Shown here in pieces: positions 1 to 5,677 of a stretch of 5,677 bases of DNA (its first letter is position 1; the number at the start of each line of letters is the position of its first letter). The stretch is from Rhodospirillaceae bacterium (lineage in GTDB: Bacteria > Pseudomonadota > Alphaproteobacteria > JABSOH01), in the NCBI GenBank assembly GCA_020629355.1, contig JAHDDM010000092.1:1-5677 (forward strand). The letters run 5' to 3'. Made by a program: the position numbers and the translations under genes. Under the pieces are notes generated by a model, which ran no database searches, was not told the DNA's origin, and saw nothing but the letters and a program-made list of their open reading frames with translations.

Positions 1-586
1 ACGTGGTTTCTGCGGCAATGATCCTATCGTTGTCTCCGCTTAACAACAAGGTTGGTTTCTGGAATTGCGCAAGAATCGGGCGGAGGTCTCTTCGGGTCAT
101 ATTCGCCTGTTGTTGATTCAGGAAACCCTGCTTGCCGATTTCTGCCGCCATATCGTAGACTACCTTATGCAGGCTGTTGTTGTCCTGTTGATCGGAATGC
201 ACCAGACGCTGCATCAATCGTGGTGTAACACCCACGAAACGCCCAACCTTTGCGCTACGGATGCTTAAGGCGCGTTGGTGCTGTTCGGTTTCGGTATCTG
301 GTTCGGCTTTACTGTTCAGCAGGGCTAATCTTGTGACAGCATTCGGGGCTTGGCGGAGTATTTCAAGGGCGACATAGCCGCCCATGGAAAATCCCGCCAA
401 AGCAAAATTTTCATCGGGAATTTGGCTCAGGATATTTTTTGCGCTGGCCTCAAGAGTATCATGGTGGTGTGTTTCGGCACAAATTAGCCTATAGTCCACA
501 CGCAATGCTGGAATTTGATGCTGCCACAGACGTGCGGTGTTCAGCAAGCCAGGAATCAACACCAACGTTGGTTTTAATTTTGACAT
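1..586 (-). CDS. Alpha/beta hydrolase fold protein, 3' end outside the window
   Basis: Translating the complement gives an uninterrupted frame of 195 codons from an ATG at 586 to the left edge. Three alpha/beta hydrolase signs are visible. The first is an early strand and oxyanion-type turn, VLIPGLLNTARLW (about residues 9-21). The second is a nucleophile elbow GFSMGG with the likely catalytic Ser67. The third is a late strand followed by SGDNDR (183-188), whose second Asp (187) fits the catalytic acid. The catalytic His would lie beyond the edge, so the triad cannot be completed here. No signal peptide is seen, so it is probably cytoplasmic. An adjacent in-frame ATG at 589 is possible; 586 is preferred because the weak AGGG upstream is then 7 nt away rather than 4. 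The substrate is unknown: esterase, lipase-like or C-C hydrolase roles all remain open. The gene diverges from the helicase gene. Confidence 0.85.
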   Translation of the reverse strand, partial: MSKLKPTLVLIPGLLNTARLWQHQIPALRVDYRLICAETHHHDTLEASAKNILSQIPDENFALAGFSMGGYVALEILRQAPNAVTRLALLNSKAEPDTETEQHQRALSIRSAKVGRFVGVTPRLMQRLVHSDQQDNNSLHKVVYDMAAEIGKQGFLNQQQANMTRRDLRPILAQFQKPTLLLSGDNDRIIAAETT

Positions 587-589
587 CAT

Positions 590-618
590 TTGACCCTAAC
601 CCATTGCGGGAGTATAAA
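590..618 (+). promoter_or_regulatory. Sigma-70-type promoter of the helicase gene
   Basis: TTGACC at 590-595 and TATAAA at 613-618 are separated by exactly 17 bp. Each matches five of six consensus bases. Transcription would begin near 625, leaving a leader of about 28 nt before the ATG at 653. The -35 box lies against the start codon of the divergent hydrolase gene, so RNA polymerase bound here could interfere with that gene. The site also argues against any helicase start upstream of 653, since a TTG start at 590 would be the -35 box itself. Confidence 0.65.
611..616 (-). promoter_or_regulatory. Possible -10 element of the hydrolase gene
   Basis: On the minus strand these bases read TATACT, five of six matches to the -10 consensus. 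They share their central TATA with the helicase -10 on the other strand. A start near 604 would give a leader of about 18 nt to the hydrolase ATG at 586. No good -35 hexamer is visible at 15-18 bp upstream, so the call is weak. If it is real, the two divergent promoters overlap and would compete for polymerase. Confidence 0.3.
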
Positions 619-652
619 GCGCATAGATTGCTTTATTCCCTATATCACGCTC

Positions 653-1930
653 ATGCCTAATTTCCACGACCTTGGTCTCAGCCACACCCTGCAAAAGGCG
701 CTTGCCGAGGCAGGGTACGCACAACCGACTGAGATTCAGCAAAGAGTCATTCCAGCAATCTTGATGGGGCGCGATATTCTGGCTTCAGCAAAAACGGGTA
801 GCGGCAAAACGGCTTCTTATGCTTTGCCGATGCTGGATATGCTGGATCAACGCCGTAAGCGCGCACGGATGCCACGGGCTATTGTCTTGTCCCCCACCAG
901 AGAACTCGCGGCACAAGTCGCGGAGAACTTTACCCGCTATAGTCGGGAAATGTCCATCGAGATGCTGTTGCTGATCGGCGGGATGAACATGGCAGAGCAG
1001 GATAAGGTACTTGCGCGCGGGGTGGATGTGCTGATTGCGACACCAGGGCGATTGTTGGATCATGTTGAACGCGGACGGATTTTGCTCAGTGGTGTCGAGA
1101 CTCTTGTCATTGATGAAGTCGATAGAATGCTTGATATTGGCTTTATTGACGATATTGACCGTCTGGTGAAACTCTTGCCAGCAGGTCGCCAGACCCTGAT
1201 GCTTTCGGCAACCATGCCAAGCGAAATGGAAAAGCTTGCGAAGAGATTTCTGAATGATCCTAAGCGCGTTATTGCTGATCCACCATCACAGGTTTCTGCC
1301 ACTATCGAGCATTCTTTGCTGCATCTGGATAATCCGCGTGGCAAGCATCGTGCGTTGATCAAATTGCTTTCAGAAGATGAAGTACAGGGCGGAATCATCT
1401 TTTGTAACCGTAAGCGCGAGGTCTCAGCCTTGCAGAAAAAGCTGCATACCGAGGGGTTCTCGGTGGATATGCTGCACGGTGACATGAACCAGCATCACCG
1501 TCTTGAGTGCCTTGGGCGGTTTCGGGCAGGTGAAGTTGCCTTTTTGGTTTGCTCAGACGTTGCCGCGCGTGGTCTTGATATTCCCATGGTGGATCATGTT
1601 TTTAACCTTGACGTACCAAGCCACGCTGAGGACTATGTCCATCGTATCGGTCGTACGGGCAGAGCAGGGCGTAATGGACGGGCGATAACACTCGCCACTG
1701 AAGAAGACGAACGGTTCTTAGCAGCTATTGAAAAAGTTATTGGCGAAAAGATTGCGCCGATGAATGTTGCGGGCAAGGCAGCGATTAAAAAACCTGATAC
1801 TCCGCCGAAGCCTCAAGGCTCAAAACCTAAAGGCAAACCAGCAAAAAAATCACCCAAAGAAACCCCAACAAAAACGCACGAAGTTGAATCTTTCAGTGAT
1901 GGCGGTCATGTCCCGCGTTTTTTACGTTAG
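653..1930 (+). CDS. DEAD-box ATP-dependent RNA helicase (RhlE-like), with a DEVD motif II
   Basis: This 425-aa protein is an ATP-dependent RNA-unwinding enzyme of superfamily 2, acting in the cytoplasm on structured RNA such as rRNA precursors or mRNA. Nearly the full motif set is visible: Q motif (F4 and PTEIQ 25-29), motif I AKTGSGKT (46-53), Ia PTRELA (81-86), Ib TPGR (130-133), motif II DEVD (154-157), III SAT (185-187), IV IIFCNRK (248-254), V ARGLDIP (305-311) and VI HRIGRTGRAGR (330-340). After about residue 375 comes a Lys/Pro-rich, probably disordered tail likely to bind RNA, ending in HVPRFLR. The start at 653 matches the usual N-terminus just ahead of the Q motif and lies downstream of the promoter. 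No clear Shine-Dalgarno sequence precedes it. The odd point is Val in place of Ala in motif II; the ATP-contacting Asp and Glu are kept. The family is certain, the subfamily is inferred. Confidence 0.96.
   Translation: MPNFHDLGLSHTLQKALAEAGYAQPTEIQQRVIPAILMGRDILASAKTGSGKTASYALPMLDMLDQRRKRARMPRAIVLSPTRELAAQVAENFTRYSREMSIEMLLLIGGMNMAEQDKVLARGVDVLIATPGRLLDHVERGRILLSGVETLVIDEVDRMLDIGFIDDIDRLVKLLPAGRQTLMLSATMPSEMEKLAKRFLNDPKRVIADPPSQVSATIEHSLLHLDNPRGKHRALIKLLSEDEVQGGIIFCNRKREVSALQKKLHTEGFSVDMLHGDMNQHHRLECLGRFRAGEVAFLVCSDVAARGLDIPMVDHVFNLDVPSHAEDYVHRIGRTGRAGRNGRAITLATEEDERFLAAIEKVIGEKIAPMNVAGKAAIKKPDTPPKPQGSKPKGKPAKKSPKETPTKTHEVESFSDGGHVPRFLR
1902..1923 (+). terminator. Weak candidate intrinsic terminator inside the helicase 3' end
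   Basis: GCGG (1902-1905) pairs with CCGC (1913-1916) across a 7-nt loop, and after one G there is a run of six T (1918-1923). The stem is only 4 bp. The structure lies within the last codons of the helicase, just before its stop. It could end the helicase transcript before it enters the opposing gene, but it may equally be chance. Confidence 0.22.
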
Positions 1931-3177
1931 CGTGAAGCCTTACGTTGTACAATCATTGCAGCACACAGGGCGTTCATCATGGCAAAGTCAATTTGCCACC
2001 AGACCGACCAGATAGAATAGTTAAACAGGCTGGCGCTGGTGAATGCTGCATAGACCCCAAACAGGGCTGTTACCTCAGCAGGAGCATCACGGCGTTGTTG
2101 CCACGCCCAATGCAGCACCAGACCACAGGCGATCAAGACAGAGAGCAGACCGATTACGCCGACCTCAACTGCAATTTCTAGCAGCCAATTATGCGGATGT
2201 GTCGAGATAGCCGTAAAAGAGGTGATATTTTCCTCTGTATAGCGTAATGCACGCATCCCGCGATCCAGTTCATCAAGGGCATTGACCCCGTAACCACTGA
2301 AAAGGCTTTTGGGGAAGTCCTGTTGCAGCAGAATTAGCACCTCGTTCCATAAAACCTGACGCGGGTTATCGATAATCCAACCTGGAATACCGAGCGCTCC
2401 AGCGCCCCAATCTCCGCGACTATGCTGCATATACAGGATAGTCGCTGCAACAATAGCGATCATGAGCAGAACAAACAGGCCAATTTTCCAGCCACGCCAA
2501 TACATGGCGATCATGGCCAGAAATCCCATGATTGCGACTGAGGCCAGTGCAGCAGCCATGGCAGAGCGGCTTTCTGAGGTGACAATTAACCAAACGATTC
2601 CCAAAACCGCGAAAAAAGCCATGATGCGTAATCGGTGCGTGCTGTTGAAGCACAGATACAGGGCTATGGGTAGCAGCAAAACAAAGCCACTTGCGGGTTT
2701 TTTCAGCAGTATACGGTCAAAACTTGCTGGCGTATCACTGCTGAAATGGATGATACGCAACAGCCCCTCGAAGACATGGATATGGACAAGGGCGAGGCTG
2801 ATCATGCTGAGAATAGCAATGATGAGACCAATATGGATGAACTGTAATCGGTCAGAGGATTGGCGCAGAAAATGTGCGGCAAGCGCTGCGAAAATTAGTA
2901 TCAAGGTAAGAAAAAATACAGATTCTGCGCCATCGGCAGGGTCAAGACTGGTGGGAAGGGACAAGGCACAAAGTCCTAAAAAAGCCAGCCAGCCAAACAT
3001 GATCGGCGTGGGGTATAGTGCCTCGCGGATACCAGAAATGCCGAGTAGGAAAATTACTGTAAAAAAACTGAGTAAGGCAAATCCTGTCAAAACTTCATAG
3101 CCTAACATCACACTAGGAATGCTACAGATAAAGCAGACCAGAAAAACTTTTTCACTGGTTGACTTGGAAATCATCAT
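1927..3177 (-). CDS. O-antigen ligase / Wzy_C family membrane protein
   Basis: This 416-aa protein is mostly hydrophobic, with about ten or more predicted membrane segments. It has one long polar loop at about residues 250-330, expected to face the periplasm. Its layout fits the O-antigen ligase/polymerase (Wzy_C) family, which transfers or links undecaprenyl-carried glycans. Visible family signs are TSESRSA (200-206, the usual S-R segment at a membrane edge), the PRQVLWNEVL and GYGVNALD blocks in the loop, and HPHNWLLE (327-334), which fits the conserved H-x-H-N region where WaaL-type ligases have an essential His. Whether it is a lipid A-core ligase, a polymerase or a protein O-glycosylase cannot be told from sequence alone. 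ATGs lie at 3177 and 3174, neither with a clear ribosome site. Its stop overlaps that of the convergent helicase, and it is divergent from the cluster containing galU, which makes a sugar-nucleotide precursor. Confidence 0.88.
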   Translation of the reverse strand: MMISKSTSEKVFLVCFICSIPSVMLGYEVLTGFALLSFFTVIFLLGISGIREALYPTPIMFGWLAFLGLCALSLPTSLDPADGAESVFFLTLILIFAALAAHFLRQSSDRLQFIHIGLIIAILSMISLALVHIHVFEGLLRIIHFSSDTPASFDRILLKKPASGFVLLLPIALYLCFNSTHRLRIMAFFAVLGIVWLIVTSESRSAMAAALASVAIMGFLAMIAMYWRGWKIGLFVLLMIAIVAATILYMQHSRGDWGAGALGIPGWIIDNPRQVLWNEVLILLQQDFPKSLFSGYGVNALDELDRGMRALRYTEENITSFTAISTHPHNWLLEIAVEVGVIGLLSVLIACGLVLHWAWQQRRDAPAEVTALFGVYAAFTSASLFNYSIWSVWWQIDFAMMNALCAAMIVQRKASR

Positions 3178-3199
3178 CGTAGAGTGTTAAAAGTCTGTT

Positions 3200-3203
3200 G
3201 GAG
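3200..3203 (+). promoter_or_regulatory. Ribosome binding site of the MOSC gene
   Basis: GGAG lies 4 nt before the ATG at 3208 and 10 nt before the in-frame ATG at 3214. It argues against the upstream GTG at 3184, which lies before the site and only 7 bp from the start of the divergent gene. It does not settle which of the two ATGs is used. Confidence 0.55.
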
Positions 3204-3207
3204 AAAA

Positions 3208-3984
3208 ATGACTATGACTTCTATACACATTGCGCAAATATCCCGCTATCCTATTAAAGGTCTTTCTGGTGAAAATCTGGAGAGTGCCGAGGTGGTGGCA
3301 GGTGCTGGTTTGCCACTTGATCGCCGATATGGCATTCTCCATGCGTCTTCGCAAGTCGATCCTGAGAATCCGCAATGGTTGAGTAAAAAACACTTTTTGA
3401 ATTTGGCGCGGGATGAAAAGCTTGGCGAGTTATCGGCTGTCTATAGCGAGGAAGCGCGCAAAGTTGCTTTATTACGTAAGGGCAAGCAGGTGGTTGCGGG
3501 TGACCTCAGCATTCCAGAAGGGCGTATGGTTATTGAAGGTCTGTTGCGGAGCTTTATGCCTGCTGGTGCCCGTGGTCACGCCCGCATTGTTGATGCCAGA
3601 GAAGGATGTTTTACGGATCAGGAGCGGCCTTTTCTTTCGTTGATCAATCTGGCGACACTGAAAGACATCGAGCGTGTCGCGCGTATTCCGCTTGATCCAA
3701 GGCGTTTTCGGGGCAATGTCTATTTTGAAGGTGTTCCTGCCTGGTGCGAGCACGATTGGGTTGGTCAAAAACTCCGTCTTGGCAGTGCAGTTGTTCAGAT
3801 TGTCATGCGGATTGATCGGTGTAATGCAGTGAATATTGATCCTGATACGGGGCAGATTGCGGGGAATATTCCCTTGGCTCTGCGGCGTGGTTTTCGGCAT
3901 TGCGATTGCGGGGTCTTTGCTGAGGTAATCCAAGGCGGGCGTTTTGCCCTTGAGGATAGTATCGAGGTTCTTGCTGATGAATAG
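3208..3984 (+). CDS. MOSC-domain protein with N-terminal MOSC beta-barrel domain
   Basis: This is a 258-aa protein. The N-terminus fits the MOSC N-terminal barrel: SRYPIKGLSGE (12-22) followed by AGAGLPLDRRYGI (31-43). The MOSC domain follows, with LINLATL, then RFRGNVYFEGVPAW, then DRCNAVNIDPDTG containing Cys205, and IPLALRRGF. MOSC proteins are related to the C-terminus of molybdenum cofactor sulfurases and to YiiM/YcbX. The conserved Cys is thought to carry sulfur or contact the cofactor. No separate redox domain or signal peptide is seen, so it is probably a soluble cytoplasmic protein. An unusual point is the C-terminal block RHCDCGVFAEV (230-240), where relatives generally have GHxDFGVYA: Cys232 and Cys234 are extra. 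The start could instead be 3214. The gene overlaps nadK by 8 nt and likely leads the transcript. Its exact substrate is unknown. Confidence 0.9.
   Translation: MTMTSIHIAQISRYPIKGLSGENLESAEVVAGAGLPLDRRYGILHASSQVDPENPQWLSKKHFLNLARDEKLGELSAVYSEEARKVALLRKGKQVVAGDLSIPEGRMVIEGLLRSFMPAGARGHARIVDAREGCFTDQERPFLSLINLATLKDIERVARIPLDPRRFRGNVYFEGVPAWCEHDWVGQKLRLGSAVVQIVMRIDRCNAVNIDPDTGQIAGNIPLALRRGFRHCDCGVFAEVIQGGRFALEDSIEVLADE
3964..3967 (+). promoter_or_regulatory. Ribosome binding site of nadK
   Basis: GAGG, inside the end of the MOSC gene, sits 9 nt before the ATG at 3977. It supports that ATG over the upstream in-frame TTG at 3944. With the 8-nt overlap of the two genes it points to coupled translation. 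Confidence 0.55.
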
Positions 3985-4747
3985 GCAACGTCTGGCAGTT
4001 GTGGCTGATGATACACCGCTTGCACAGCAATACCGCGCACGAATCGCCTCTATTGACTGCTGCGCACCAGAAGATGCAGAGATTGTCGTGATCATTGGCG
4101 GCGATGGTTTTATGCTGCACGCCATGCACCGTTTTTATAGTTCAGCAGCAAAACTGTATGGAATCAATGCTGGTACTATTGGTTTTTTGCTGAACGGAGA
4201 ATGTTTTGATGCAGAGAACCTGCTTGCCAGACTAGAGCAGGCTGTGCCGATGTCGCTGAAGCCTTTGCATTTTCAGGCCACAGATATTCATGGTGTGGTG
4301 CATAAAAGCTATGGCTTTAACGAAATTGCCCTGTTTCGGGAAACTCGCCAAGCAGTGAAGTTAAGTATTGAGGTTGACGGTGTTCCGCGTCTGTTGAATT
4401 TTATAGGTGATGGTGTGCTGGTTGCGACACCTGCTGGTTCAACCGCCTTGAATATGTCAGTGGGCGGCCCTGTTCTGCCCCTTGATGCGAATCTGCTTTC
4501 TATGGCAGCCATGGGTTCTTTTCGCCCCCGACGTTGGCCGGGGGCTTTGATCAATCGCCGTAGTGAAGTGACCATTACCGTGCTTGAACCACAAAAGCGT
4601 CCCGCCAGTGTTTCGGCGGATTCAACAGAATTTCGTGACCTCGCCCATATCCGTATCTCTGAGGCCTCCGAGGCTTCGATTGCGCTCCTGTTTGATCCCG
4701 AGCAGACCCTTGGCGAGCGCATTATGAAAGAACAATTTGCCGAATAG
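3977..4747 (+). CDS. nadK: NAD kinase
   Basis: This 256-aa cytoplasmic enzyme phosphorylates NAD to NADP with ATP and is the usual sole source of NADP. The motifs are in order: IIGGDGFML (39-47), containing the GGDG diphosphate-binding loop with its key Asp43; GINAGTIGFLLNGE (62-75); FNEIALFRE with the NE pair (115-116); GDGVLVATPAGSTA (144-157); and FRPRRWPGALI further on. The short length without an N-terminal extension and the last block fit alphaproteobacterial NadK. The start at 3977 overlaps the MOSC stop (ATGAATAG) and has GAGG upstream. One deviation stands out: the STAY segment reads STAL, with Leu158 where most family members have a Tyr near the bound nucleotide, followed by NMSVGGP. 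The GGDG, NE and TPAGST residues are intact, so activity is expected. It is followed 8 nt later by galU. Confidence 0.95.
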   Translation: MNRQRLAVVADDTPLAQQYRARIASIDCCAPEDAEIVVIIGGDGFMLHAMHRFYSSAAKLYGINAGTIGFLLNGECFDAENLLARLEQAVPMSLKPLHFQATDIHGVVHKSYGFNEIALFRETRQAVKLSIEVDGVPRLLNFIGDGVLVATPAGSTALNMSVGGPVLPLDANLLSMAAMGSFRPRRWPGALINRRSEVTITVLEPQKRPASVSADSTEFRDLAHIRISEASEASIALLFDPEQTLGERIMKEQFAE

Positions 4748-4749
4748 GA
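4746..4749 (+). promoter_or_regulatory. Ribosome binding site that decides the galU start
   Basis: AGGA overlaps the nadK stop codon. It is 6 nt from the ATG at 4756 but directly abuts the in-frame ATG at 4750, so 4756 is the better start. Confidence 0.5.
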
Positions 4750-4755
4750 ATGGTG

Positions 4756-5580
4756 ATGACTCCGATTACAAAAGCGGTTTTTCCGGTAGCAGGTTTGGGT
4801 ACGCGCTTCTTGCCTGCAACCAAAGCCATCCCCAAAGAAATGATGCCTATTGTCGATACGCCGTTGATTCAATATGCTGCCGAAGAGGCCATTGCGGCGG
4901 GGATTGATACGTTGGTTTTTGTTACAGGGCGTAATAAGCGGGCGATTGAAGACCATTTTGACCGCAATCGCGAATTGGAAGATGCGTTATTAGCCAAGAA
5001 TAAACTCGAACAAGCCGATATGGTGCGCAATATTGTGCCACAAGGCGTCGAGTGCATCTTTGTCCGCCAGCCCGAACAGCTAGGTTTGGGGCATGCGGTT
5101 TTATGCGCGGAACGGGCAGTAGGGAACGTTCCCTTTGCGGTATTGCTAGCGGATGATTTTCTTTACGGAAATGCCGCAAGAACCACAAAGAACTTAACGG
5201 ATGCTTTTCATACCAGTGGCAAAACCCAACTTTCGGTGATGGAAGTTTCGGGGGCGGAAATCTCACAGTATGGTGTGGTTGTACCAGATTCGCACGGAGG
5301 CATTGCTGGTCTTGTCGAAAAGCCAAATTTATCGAATGCACCGTCAAATCTGGCTTCAATCGGGCGTTATGTGCTCCGTCCAGATATTTTTGGTATTCTA
5401 CGTGACTTGCCTGTTGGTGCAGGCGGTGAAATTCAACTGGCGGATGCTCTGGATATTCAGGCACAAAACGGTCTGGTTGAAGCGGTAGCCTTACAGGGCA
5501 GACGGTTTGATTGTGGCTCTGTACAGGGTTTTCTGGATGCGACTCGGTACGTTGCTGAAAGGCGTCAACGGTATAGCTAA
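4756..5580 (+). CDS. galU: UTP-glucose-1-phosphate uridylyltransferase
   Basis: This 274-aa cytoplasmic enzyme makes UDP-glucose and diphosphate from UTP and glucose 1-phosphate, feeding lipopolysaccharide, exopolysaccharide and galactose metabolism. Sequence signs: the nucleotide-binding loop AGLGTRFLPATKAIPKEMMP (12-31), RQPEQLGLGHAV (104-115), metal-site region LLADDFLYG (130-138), LVEKP (186-190), GAGGEIQLADAL (221-232) and FDCGSVQGFLDA (251-262). In relatives the last block is usually DCGSKxGFLxA, so a Lys is replaced by Val. The start at 4756 is chosen over 4750 by ribosome-site spacing. The protein ends about 12 residues after that block, shorter than the usual 290-300 aa (E. coli about 302), and its last codons and stop lie inside a perfect palindrome, so the C-terminal helix may be trimmed. 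The catalytic core is complete, so it is probably functional. It is the last gene of the cluster. Confidence 0.95.
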   Translation: MTPITKAVFPVAGLGTRFLPATKAIPKEMMPIVDTPLIQYAAEEAIAAGIDTLVFVTGRNKRAIEDHFDRNRELEDALLAKNKLEQADMVRNIVPQGVECIFVRQPEQLGLGHAVLCAERAVGNVPFAVLLADDFLYGNAARTTKNLTDAFHTSGKTQLSVMEVSGAEISQYGVVVPDSHGGIAGLVEKPNLSNAPSNLASIGRYVLRPDIFGILRDLPVGAGGEIQLADALDIQAQNGLVEAVALQGRRFDCGSVQGFLDATRYVAERRQRYS

Positions 5581-5615
5581 TTCTGTATAATTTGATTATA
5601 CAGAATTAGCTATAC
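5571..5615. repeat. Perfect 45-nt palindromic element (20-bp arms, 5-nt loop)
   Basis: This is the same structure viewed as DNA. The outermost TATA/TATA of the arms and complete arm identity are also compatible with a small inserted palindromic element, such as a MITE or a dispersed repeat, rather than a terminator grown in place. Only one copy is visible here, so mobility is inference. Confidence 0.5.
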
Positions 5616-5623
5616 ACTTTTTT
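5571..5623 (+). terminator. Long perfect hairpin plus T tract, likely terminator of the MOSC-nadK-galU cluster
   Basis: The arms 5571-5590 and 5596-5615 are perfect 20-bp inverted repeats around a 5-nt loop (TTTGA). After AC there is a run of six T (5618-5623). Position and T run fit a factor-independent terminator. Two things are unusual: the stem is AT-rich (5 G:C pairs in 20), and its left arm includes the last two galU sense codons and the TAA stop. There is no T run on the minus strand side, so it would act on rightward transcripts only. Confidence 0.6.
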
Positions 5624-5677
5624 CGCTCACGCCTGTCGGCCTGCGGCCTAGGCTCCGCGGAGGCGGCGCATACGCGC
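5624..5677. repeat. GC-rich palindrome-dense tract at the right edge, function unknown
   Basis: About three quarters or more of these 54 bases are G or C, against about half elsewhere. Short dyads are packed together: GGCC/TGC/GGCC (5638-5648), GCCTAGGC (5646-5653) and CTCCGCGGAG (5653-5662). No gene start is recognisable. It may be the beginning of a dispersed intergenic repeat or of an element cut by the window edge. Frames through it are open only because it is short. Confidence 0.35.

Noticed and set aside
65..268. Small plus-strand open frame at the left edge
   Set aside because: It lies opposite the alpha/beta hydrolase, whose frame carries the GFSMGG motif.
590..652. N-terminal extension of the helicase from a TTG at 590
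   Set aside because: The TTG is the -35 box of a good promoter, and the extra 21 residues do not resemble the family. The ATG at 653 sits at the expected distance from the Q motif.
2462..3100. Long open frame (212 codons) on the plus strand inside the membrane-protein gene
   Set aside because: It lies antisense to a gene with clear family motifs, its product is low-complexity and rich in Arg, Lys, Met and Ser, and it matches no family I recognise. It is a shadow of the hydrophobic gene on the other strand.
3159..3185. Possible promoter for the MOSC-nadK-galU cluster: TTGACT (3159-3164) and TAGAGT (3180-3185)
   Set aside because: The spacing is only 15 bp and the -10 matches four of six bases. 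A promoter must lie near here, but this one is not convincing enough to list.
3472..4125. Long minus-strand open frame (217 codons) opposite the MOSC and nadK genes
   Set aside because: It spans the junction of two well-supported plus-strand genes and shows no domain.
4309..4956. Minus-strand open frame (215 codons) opposite the nadK-galU junction
   Set aside because: It is antisense to conserved NadK and GalU motifs and has no recognisable motif of its own.
5624..5677. Start of a new protein gene in the GC-rich tract
   Set aside because: Frames are open only because the tract is 54 nt long. There is no start codon with a ribosome site, and the predicted Arg/Gly/Pro/Ala-rich peptides look like translated repeat.

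Overview
The window reads as a piece of a bacterial chromosome of roughly even base composition, most likely from an alphaproteobacterium. That placement is inferred from the NAD kinase, which is short (256 aa) and carries the FRPRRWPGAL block that I associate with alphaproteobacterial NadK, and from the helicase C-terminus (HVPRFLR). I cannot place it below class level. It contains six protein genes, very tightly packed. I saw no tRNA, rRNA, CRISPR array, phage or transposase gene.

Layout. (1) Positions 1-586, minus strand: the N-terminal part of an alpha/beta hydrolase that runs off the left edge. (2) 653-1930, plus strand: a DEAD-box RNA helicase with a DEVD motif II and a lysine/proline-rich tail. 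It is divergent from the hydrolase, and the two share a 66-bp control region with a near-consensus sigma-70 promoter (TTGACC, 17 bp, TATAAA). (3) 1927-3177, minus strand: a multi-pass membrane protein of the O-antigen ligase/Wzy_C family. It converges on the helicase and their stop codons overlap. (4) 3208-5580, plus strand: a compact cluster of a MOSC-domain protein, NAD kinase (nadK) and UTP-glucose-1-phosphate uridylyltransferase (galU). The first two genes overlap by 8 nt and the last two are 8 nt apart, so they are probably one transcript. (5) 5571-5677: a perfect 20-bp-arm, AT-rich inverted repeat that contains the galU stop codon and is followed by six T, then an abruptly GC-rich tract with several short palindromes reaching the right edge.

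How the genes fit together. GalU makes UDP-glucose, a precursor for surface polysaccharide. The divergent membrane protein probably joins or polymerises surface glycans, so the right half has an envelope theme. NadK supplies NADP. The MOSC protein probably handles sulfur or the molybdenum cofactor, and the helicase remodels RNA. This looks like ordinary core-genome content, and I do not see a new multi-gene system. The points most worth a second look are the 3' end of galU with its palindrome and GC-rich neighbour, the DEVD motif, the Leu in place of Tyr in the NadK substrate motif, and the Cys-rich substitution in the MOSC motif.
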